The notes under the pieces: generated by a model
The model's input: only the letters and a program-made list of their open reading frames with translations
The model's database searches: none
What the model was told of the DNA's origin: nothing
Position numbers and translations under genes: made by a program
NCBI GenBank assembly: GCA_900541465.1
Contig: UQJY01000013.1
Coordinates: 1-46,206, forward strand
Direction: 5' to 3'
DNA: 46,206 nt
From: an uncultured Fusobacterium sp.
GTDB lineage: Bacteria > Fusobacteriota > Fusobacteriia > Fusobacteriales > Fusobacteriaceae
Shown here: one piece after another, positions 41,744-46,206 of the stretch
How the letters are laid out: every line of letters starts with the position of its first letter
Position numbering within the stretch: position 1 is the first letter of the stretch

Positions 41744-43186
41744 TTATCTCAAATTAGCCAGAGCCTCCTGAACAACTTCCCTGTCATCAAAATGAATTTT
41801 TTCTCTTCCAATTATCTGGTAAGTTTCATGACCTTTTCCAGCTATCACTATTATATCATCTTTTTTTGCATTTTGCACTGCTATAGCAACAGCCTTTTTT
41901 CTGTCAACTTCAATAATATGATTTTCTTTTTTAAATCCTTTTACAACATCTTTCAAAATTTCTTCAGGATCTTCTGTTCTTGGGTTGTCTGAAGTTGCCA
42001 CTGTAAGGTCACTATATTTTTCAGCAATTTCAGCCATGATAGGTCTTTTTCCTTTATCTCTGTCTCCTCCGCAGCCAAAAACAGAAATTACTCTTCCTGT
42101 TTTAAGTTCGTTTACACTTTTTAAAATATTTTCAAGGGCATCTCCTGTATGGGCATAATCTACAATTACTGTAAAATCTGCATCAATTTTTACAGGCTCA
42201 AATCTTCCGGGAGCCCCGTGAATATTTTTTATTTTTTCTATAATCTCTTCATCTTTCATTCCAAAACATTTAACAGCTCCTATTGCTCCAAGAAGATTAT
42301 AAAGATTAAATTTTCCAAGAAGCTTAAGTTCTGTTTCATATCTGTTGTTAAATATTTTCAGCTCAACTTTCTGACCGTGTCTTGAAATATTTTCAATTTT
42401 TCCTGTGATATCTCCTTTTTCAAGTCCATAAGAAATTCCATTTGTATATTCTATATATTTTTTTCCATATTCGTCATCTATATTTATTACAGAATTTCTT
42501 ACATCTTTTAAAAGAGTGAATATTTTTTTCTTTGCATGGAAATAATTTTCCATTGTTTTGTGGAAATCTAAATGATCTTGAGTTAAATTTGTAAATATTG
42601 CTGCATCAAGTTTAAGCATATTTACTCTTCCAAGCTCTAAGCCGTGAGAACTTATCTCCATAACAAGATATTTTAAATTTTTGTCTACAGCTTTTTTACA
42701 CATTTTTACAATATCAAGAGACATTGGAGTTGTATTTGGTGCAGGAATAATTTCATCTCCAACTTTATATTCAACTGTTCCAAGTCTTGCTGTTTTATCT
42801 TCTCCCAAAAGAGATTCTAAAATATATGTTGTTGTTGTTTTTCCGTTCGTTCCTGTAACTCCGATTATTTTAAGGCTGTTTTGAGGATAACCGTAAAAGT
42901 TTGAAGCTATTTTTCCCATATCTTCACTTAAATTTTCAATATAATAGTAATTTATTCCGTCAATAAATTGTATATCTTTTCTTGAAACAAAAATTGTTTC
43001 AGCACCTTTTTCAACAGCTTTTTCTATGAAGTCATGCCCGTCAACAGTGTGTCCTATAAGAGCTATAAAAATATCTCCTTTATTTATTTTTCTTGAATCA
43101 TATTCCATATTTTCTGCTGAAATATTTCCATTTATTTCTTGAAGTGTTTCATATTTTATGCCGTTTAATATTCTTTTTATTTCCAT
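41744..43186 (-). CDS. murE: UDP-N-acetylmuramoyl-tripeptide synthetase MurE
   Basis: Adds the third amino acid to the peptidoglycan stem peptide, using ATP. The Mur ligase ATP site is GVTGTNGKTTTTY (about 110-122), and GCGGDRDKGKRPIMAEIA and the central DHLDFHKTMENY are typical. Near residue 400 the motif reads DNPRTEDP. DNPR marks enzymes that add meso-diaminopimelate, while lysine-adding enzymes differ there. Fusobacteria are known to use meso-lanthionine or diaminopimelate at this position, which agrees. The length of 480 residues is normal. AAGGAGA precedes the ATG. kdsA follows after 15 nt. Confidence 0.95.
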   Translation of the reverse strand: MEIKRILNGIKYETLQEINGNISAENMEYDSRKINKGDIFIALIGHTVDGHDFIEKAVEKGAETIFVSRKDIQFIDGINYYYIENLSEDMGKIASNFYGYPQNSLKIIGVTGTNGKTTTTYILESLLGEDKTARLGTVEYKVGDEIIPAPNTTPMSLDIVKMCKKAVDKNLKYLVMEISSHGLELGRVNMLKLDAAIFTNLTQDHLDFHKTMENYFHAKKKIFTLLKDVRNSVINIDDEYGKKYIEYTNGISYGLEKGDITGKIENISRHGQKVELKIFNNRYETELKLLGKFNLYNLLGAIGAVKCFGMKDEEIIEKIKNIHGAPGRFEPVKIDADFTVIVDYAHTGDALENILKSVNELKTGRVISVFGCGGDRDKGKRPIMAEIAEKYSDLTVATSDNPRTEDPEEILKDVVKGFKKENHIIEVDRKKAVAIAVQNAKKDDIIVIAGKGHETYQIIGREKIHFDDREVVQEALANLR

Positions 43187-43416
43187 TTGTAATATCTCCT
43201 TGTTGTTTTTTTACTGCCCAACAGATATTATATAATATTTACAATTTATTGACTAACCATTTAAAACATATTCTCTATGTTCATATCTTCTTTATATAAT
43301 AATTATATTTTCAACATATTTATTTCTATTTTTGTTCATATTTTATGTACAAGGGGACATAAAAATAAAATTTTATACCGTGAAAAAGGTTTTCTATTTA
43401 TTTTGCTCATTTCATT

Positions 43417-43456
43417 AAAAACGACAAACTTGCTTTCACTCAAACATGTCGTTTTT
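43417..43456. terminator. Terminator for the putP operon
   Basis: AAAAACGACA (43417-43426) and TGTCGTTTTT (43447-43456) form ten perfect pairs. It ends in a T-run on either strand. It lies downstream of putP and upstream of murE, both on the minus strand. Confidence 0.7.
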
Positions 43457-43533
43457 CAGCATTCAATTCGCTTCACAAATTACGAAAACTTTTTCAATCT
43501 CCTAAAATTTTATTTTTTATTTCTAAAAAGAAA

Positions 43534-43667
43534 CCCTGCATTGAAAAATAGTTCGTCATTAATGCAGTGAACAAAACGTAAAAATTCATATGTCTGAGGG
43601 CAAAGCCTGAGTTTATGAGTTTTAGTTTTGAGAACAAAATTAATAGAACTATTTTTCACCAGCAGGG
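43534..43667. repeat. 134-bp palindromic repeat element of the CCCTGCA family
   Basis: CCCTGCATTGAAAAATAGTT (43534-43553) faces a right end whose reverse complement starts CCCTGCTGGTGAAAAATAG. Inside, ATTAAT, GAACAAAAC and TTCATA face their complements, and CTGAGGGC/GCCTGAG sits at the centre. It has no ORF. The left end is identical over 17 bp to 5006-5022 and similar to the element at 11191-11292. It resembles a miniature mobile element or REP-type repeat. Confidence 0.78.
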
Positions 43668-43680
43668 CAATTTTCTTTTG

Positions 43681-43714
43681 GTTCGTTTTCTTTGTTTGCA
43701 CAAAGAAAATGAAC
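43681..43714. repeat. Hairpin repeat related to 13194-13227
   Basis: GTTCGTTTTCTTTG (43681-43694) faces CAAAGAAAATGAAC (43701-43714): 14 bases a side with one mismatch. It adjoins the putP stop by 8 bp and the palindrome by 13 bp. Confidence 0.65.
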
Positions 43715-43721
43715 ATTTATC

Positions 43722-45164
43722 TTAATTTCTTACTAGATTTTTTACTTTTGCACCAAATAAAAATTTTTCTCCTGCATAAATTACAGCCCCGTTTAATAAA
43801 AATGCTGGAATAATTTCATATAAATATTCTCCGTATCCAAATTGTTTCCATAAAATAATTGTTACAGTACCCATAATCATTCCACAGAAAACACTTTTCC
43901 AATTTAAACTTTTTGAATACAAAGTCATAAGCACAGCTGGTCCGAAAACTCCTCCAAATCCTGCCCATGCATAAGCAACCATTGATAAAACTTTTGCACT
44001 TGGATTTAATGCAATGGCATAAGCTACAGCAGAAATAATTATTATGCAAATTCTTCCTGTCCATATTTTTTCTTTTTCAGAAACATCTTTTTTAATATAA
44101 TTATAAAAATCTTCTGTAAGAGTTGATGATGAAACTAAAAGCTGCGAATCTATTGTTGACATTATTGCAGAAAGAATTGCTGCAAGCAGAACTCCCCCAA
44201 TCCAAGGATTAAATAATTTTGCAATAAGATATATAAATACTTTTTCTGGGTCTCCTCCAAGTTCTGAAACAGATTTAAAGACTGCTATTCCTGTAATTCC
44301 CACAGCTATTGCACCAACAAGAGAAATAAGCACCCAAATCATAGCTATACGTCTTGCTTTTACAAGTTCTTTCACAGATTTTACACTCATAAATCTTACA
44401 AGAATATGAGGCTGTCCAAAATATCCAAGTCCCCAGGCTATTGAAGAAATCATAGCAAGGATTTCTGCTTTTCCTCCGCCGTTAAAAATCTTAAGAGTTA
44501 TATTTTTAGCAGCCATTGCACTTTCAATTCCCTCAATTCTTCCGCCATGAAAATAAGCTGCAGCTGGAACAACTAAAATTGCAAAAAACATAAGTGCTCC
44601 TTGGAAAAAATCTGTCCAGCAGCAGGCAAGATATCCCCCCATAAATGTATAAAATATAATCGTAAATCCTCCGATAAGAACTGCCAGTTTATAATCTATT
44701 CCTAAAATACTTTCAAAAAGTTTTCCTGCTGCAACAAGACCTGATGCAGAATAAATTGTAAAAAAGAAAAGTATTACAACTGCTGAAAAAGTTCTTATAT
44801 ATCCTTTTTCATCTCCAAGTTTTCTGCTTAAAAAGTTTGGAATTGTCATTGTATCTGTCTCTTCTGTCTGAGTTCTAAGTTTTGCTGCCACAAATTTCCA
44901 GTTAAGATATGTTCCAAGAGCAAGCCCTACAATTACCCAAATCTGACTCATTCCAGAAATATATACAGCTCCAGGAAGTCCCATTAAAAGCCATCCGCTC
45001 ATATCACTTGCCTGTGCTGAAAGAGCTGTTACCCAAGAACCAAGCCCTCTTCCGCCTATTATATAATCCTCTGAACTTTGTGTTCTCTTATAAAAATAAA
45101 CTCCTACACCCATTAAAAAAATTAAATATATTCCAAAAGTTATTAATGTTTCTATCTTTGCCAT
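43722..45164 (-). CDS. putP: Sodium:solute symporter, probable proline symporter PutP
   Basis: An inner-membrane SSS-family transporter with about 13 membrane helices in 480 residues. Sequence features of PutP are present: the N-terminal SSEDYIIGGRGLGSWVTALS in part (about 31-50), SAQASDMSGWLLMGLPGA (about 50-67, where the PutP sodium site lies), the GLGYFGQPHILVRFM stretch, and the SAIMSTIDSQLLVSSS motif. Proline is the most likely substrate, but other small solutes are possible. The start is ATG 45164, with GGAGG 8 nt upstream; an ATG five codons earlier overlaps that site. A 29-codon ORF precedes it by 21 nt, and the operon is governed by the attenuator at 45311-45562. Confidence 0.88.
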   Translation of the reverse strand: MAKIETLITFGIYLIFLMGVGVYFYKRTQSSEDYIIGGRGLGSWVTALSAQASDMSGWLLMGLPGAVYISGMSQIWVIVGLALGTYLNWKFVAAKLRTQTEETDTMTIPNFLSRKLGDEKGYIRTFSAVVILFFFTIYSASGLVAAGKLFESILGIDYKLAVLIGGFTIIFYTFMGGYLACCWTDFFQGALMFFAILVVPAAAYFHGGRIEGIESAMAAKNITLKIFNGGGKAEILAMISSIAWGLGYFGQPHILVRFMSVKSVKELVKARRIAMIWVLISLVGAIAVGITGIAVFKSVSELGGDPEKVFIYLIAKLFNPWIGGVLLAAILSAIMSTIDSQLLVSSSTLTEDFYNYIKKDVSEKEKIWTGRICIIIISAVAYAIALNPSAKVLSMVAYAWAGFGGVFGPAVLMTLYSKSLNWKSVFCGMIMGTVTIILWKQFGYGEYLYEIIPAFLLNGAVIYAGEKFLFGAKVKNLVRN

Positions 45165-45185
45165 TTTAAATTCCTCCATAAATTA

Positions 45186-45275
45186 TCATTCTAAAATTTT
45201 ATTTTTCTCTCTTGTTATAATAAGTATTTCCTCTTTTACTACCCTTGCGGGAAATCTGTTTTTTATTTTTTTCAT
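45186..45275 (-). CDS. Short ORF of 29 codons between the attenuator and putP
   Basis: Starts MKKIKNRFPARVVKEEIL, ends NKILE and a TGA. GGAGG lies 8 nt before the ATG, as strong as that of putP, and the two ribosome binding regions are alike (TTTATGGAGGAATT and TTTATGGAGGAATA). The peptide is basic with no membrane segment. It lies after the terminator, so it is made only on read-through. It may couple translation to putP, be a small protein, or be the relic of a longer gene. No family is known to me. Confidence 0.5.
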   Translation of the reverse strand: MKKIKNRFPARVVKEEILIITREKNKILE

Positions 45276-45310
45276 AATCTATTCCTCCATAAATTTTTTA
45301 TTAACTCCAC

Positions 45311-45359
45311 AAAACAAAAAGACCATTCAGTTCACATCTGTGTGCGTCTGAATGGTCTT
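45311..45359 (-). terminator. Terminator of the putP leader
   Basis: AAGACCATTCAG (minus, 45359-45348) and CTGAATGGTCTT (45330-45319) form twelve perfect pairs. TTTTTGTTTT follows. It lies between the leader ORF and the putP operon. Confidence 0.88.
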
Positions 45360-45482
45360 CATAATTTAAGAAATAAAAATTTTTAAGTTTCTTTCAATCA
45401 CAAGTTCCATAGACGCAAATTCAATCCGTCTTTATCACAAAATGAATTTGCATCTATGAAAACTCACAAACACAAATTCCTT

Positions 45483-45533
45483 CTACGGAACCATCGGGTT
45501 ATAAATAATTGAAAGTGAAACTTTATTTATCAT
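45483..45533 (-). CDS. putP leader peptide
   Basis: A 16-codon ORF reading MINKVSLSIIYNPMVP, stop TAG. AAAGGAG lies 6 to 8 nt before the ATG, and the RNA start predicted from the promoter is 29 nt upstream. The last four codons are Pro-Met-Val-Pro, and both prolines use CCG, a codon that looks rare in this AT-rich DNA. A leader ending in Pro-stop upstream of a proline transporter suggests sensing of charged tRNA-Pro or of proline itself by slow decoding or slow release at the end. Only two Pro codons are present, so this is less certain than the trpS case. Confidence 0.65.
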   Translation of the reverse strand: MINKVSLSIIYNPMVP

Positions 45534-45568
45534 TTTTATCTCCTTTTGTTTTAAATTTTATAAATCTG

Positions 45569-45597
45569 ATTATACACATTTTAATTTTAAATGTCAA
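45569..45597 (-). promoter_or_regulatory. Consensus promoter of the putP leader
   Basis: Minus strand TTGACA (45597-45592), spacer of exactly 17 bp, TATAAT (45574-45569). Both hexamers and the spacing are perfect. It begins 7 bp past the stop codon of the PTS EIIA gene. Such a strong promoter in front of a terminator is typical of attenuated operons. Confidence 0.88.
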
Positions 45598-45603
45598 ATT
45601 TTT

Positions 45604-46047
45604 TTATATTACTTCCTGTAAAATTTCAATAAGAGTAGCTATACTTGTTGCATCAATAAGTCTTTGTACCATATCATGATTATCTATAATTTCCATAAGT
45701 TTTAGAAGTATATCAATATGACTTCTGTTGCTCACAGCTCCCAAGACAAAAATAAGGTAAACCTTGTCTCCTAAGTTTTCATCAAAGACAACACCTTCGT
45801 TTATTTTAAGAAGTGATAAACAATTTCTCATTACACCGTCTTCAGGTCTTGAGTGAGCCAGTGCTATTGTATCATTTATTACAATATATGCTCCAAATTT
45901 TCTCACATTATTTACCATTGCTCTCACATAATTTTCTGTAACAGAATTATCTAAAAGCAGAGGTTTTGCAGCGAGCTTTATGGCTTTTTCCCAATTTTCA
46001 ATACTATCAATTATATTAACTTTGCTTCTTATATCTTTTTCTAACAT
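45604..46047 (-). CDS. PTS EIIA component, fructose/mannitol/ascorbate type
   Basis: A 147-residue phosphocarrier of the EIIA type 2 fold. The phosphorylated His is H65 in IALAHSRPEDGV (61-72), a motif typical of the ascorbate/galactitol-like UlaC/SgcA branch. GAYIVINDT and VYLIFVLGAVSNRSHIDIL are also typical. It accepts phosphate from HPr and passes it to an EIIB. No EIIB or EIIC gene lies beside it within the window, though upstream genes may be beyond the right edge. It could instead be a regulatory EIIA. GGGAGA lies about 12 nt before the ATG. Confidence 0.83.
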   Translation of the reverse strand: MLEKDIRSKVNIIDSIENWEKAIKLAAKPLLLDNSVTENYVRAMVNNVRKFGAYIVINDTIALAHSRPEDGVMRNCLSLLKINEGVVFDENLGDKVYLIFVLGAVSNRSHIDILLKLMEIIDNHDMVQRLIDATSIATLIEILQEVI

Positions 46048-46144
46048 AAAGTATCATCTCCCGCCGTTTTGTTCTCTTAATTATACCATATTTTTTTTAA
46101 TCTTAAAATATCTTAAATCAAAAATTTCGCAGTTTTATGAAGAA

Positions 46145-46171
46145 ATGATAATTTGATCTGTACCCTGTCAA
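46145..46171 (-). promoter_or_regulatory. Possible promoter of the EIIA gene
   Basis: Minus strand TTGACA (46171-46166), a short 15-bp spacer, TATCAT (46150-46145). It lies about 100 nt before the EIIA start. A further TTGACA on the plus strand at 46188-46193 could serve a gene beyond the right edge. Confidence 0.3.
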
Positions 46172-46206
46172 GTGCTCAACTCAATTATTGACATTTTTTC
46201 TTTAAA

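Larger units (their letters stand above)
43187..43721. other. Intergenic region between murE and putP
   Basis: About 535 bases without a gene. It contains AT-rich DNA with TATAAT-like boxes upstream of murE (43230-43330), a symmetric terminator (43417-43456), a large palindrome (43534-43667) and a hairpin repeat (43681-43714). Two short frames exist but match nothing and lack ribosome binding sites. Confidence 0.75.
45311..45562 (-). promoter_or_regulatory. Putative translation-linked attenuator of the putP operon
   Basis: On the minus strand, in order: a 16-codon leader ORF (45533-45483); segment 1 (45458-45443); segment 2 (45423-45408); segment 3 (45359-45344); segment 4 (45330-45319). Segments 1 and 2 form a 16-bp helix with one G-U. 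Segment 2 (GCGTCTATGG, 45416-45407) can instead pair with segment 3 (CCAT..AGACGC, 45355-45344), ten pairs with a 2-base bulge. Segments 3 and 4 are the terminator. Thus 1:2 allows termination and 2:3 prevents it. A further segment 0, GAATTTG (45479-45473), just after the leader stop, can pair with CAAATTC in segment 1 (45450-45444). A ribosome held at the leader's end would mask segment 0. The pairings are seen; the direction of control is not settled. Confidence 0.7.

Noticed and set aside
43277..43716. Short frames on both strands between murE and putP
   Set aside because: They have no ribosome binding site, lie over palindromic repeats and encode low-complexity residues.
45444..45472. A second tiny ORF starting at GTG near 45468 in the putP leader
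   Set aside because: AAGGA lies upstream, but the start is a GTG with poor spacing and the peptide has no telling composition. It overlaps segment 1, so it was noted only as a possibility.

Overview
The window reads as chromosomal DNA of a Gram-negative, very AT-rich anaerobe, most likely a member of the Fusobacteriaceae (Fusobacterium or a close relative). The grounds are: base composition of roughly 30% G+C by eye; a KDO synthesis gene (kdsA) showing an LPS-bearing outer membrane; a large type V autotransporter with the extended N-terminus common in fusobacteria; and Firmicute-like genes (Asp23/AmaP, split transketolase, purine riboswitch) beside Gram-negative envelope genes. There are no rRNA or tRNA genes, no complete insertion sequence, no prophage and no CRISPR array.

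Layout. 1-500: start of a gene running off the left edge, then non-coding DNA. 501-4937: ROK sugar kinase, trpS with a leader-peptide attenuator, and a purine salvage pair (guanine-deaminase-like enzyme with a structured leader, and an NCS2 permease with a purine riboswitch). 5028-11147 (minus): ftsX, envC-like, nadK, recN, a catalytically dead Xer-type recombinase, era. 11333-13125 (minus): transketolase in two genes. 13237-20835 (minus): a membrane protein, then dnaE, accB-like, accC, asp23, amaP, DUF2273, nusB. 20992-28216: surface region with two divergent Wzz-like proteins, an HU protein, a HEPN/MNT toxin-antitoxin pair wedged against the 3' stub of a lost autotransporter gene, and a complete autotransporter. 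28675-34249 (plus): a small Cys protein, a hydrolase, an Ogg2-type glycosylase, miaB, rho, a LysM/M23 endopeptidase. 34331-38279 (plus): PTS IIC, ispG, a lipoprotein, and an ECF sigma-factor operon behind a sigma-E-like promoter. 38352-43186 (minus): D-cysteine desulfhydrase, ZupT, DUF2147, kdsA, murE. 43722-46047 (minus): putP behind an elaborate leader, and a PTS EIIA.

The most notable finds are two translation-linked attenuators. The trpS leader encodes MKTNYYTILYWWC with tandem Trp codons, and its mutually exclusive 1:2, 2:3 and 3:4 helices can be traced base by base. The putP leader has a perfect consensus promoter, a 16-codon ORF ending Pro-Met-Val-Pro-stop, a 1:2 / 2:3 / 3:4 switch and a strong terminator, followed by an unlisted 29-codon ORF in front of putP. 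Other points are a BCCP-like protein without its biotin lysine, an integrase homologue without catalytic residues, FtsX/EnvC without a neighbouring FtsE, a dispersed palindromic repeat family sharing the end CCCTGCA, and identical 26-bp perfect palindromes beside two surface loci.

All function calls come from reading motifs by eye. No similarity search, folding program or expression data was available.
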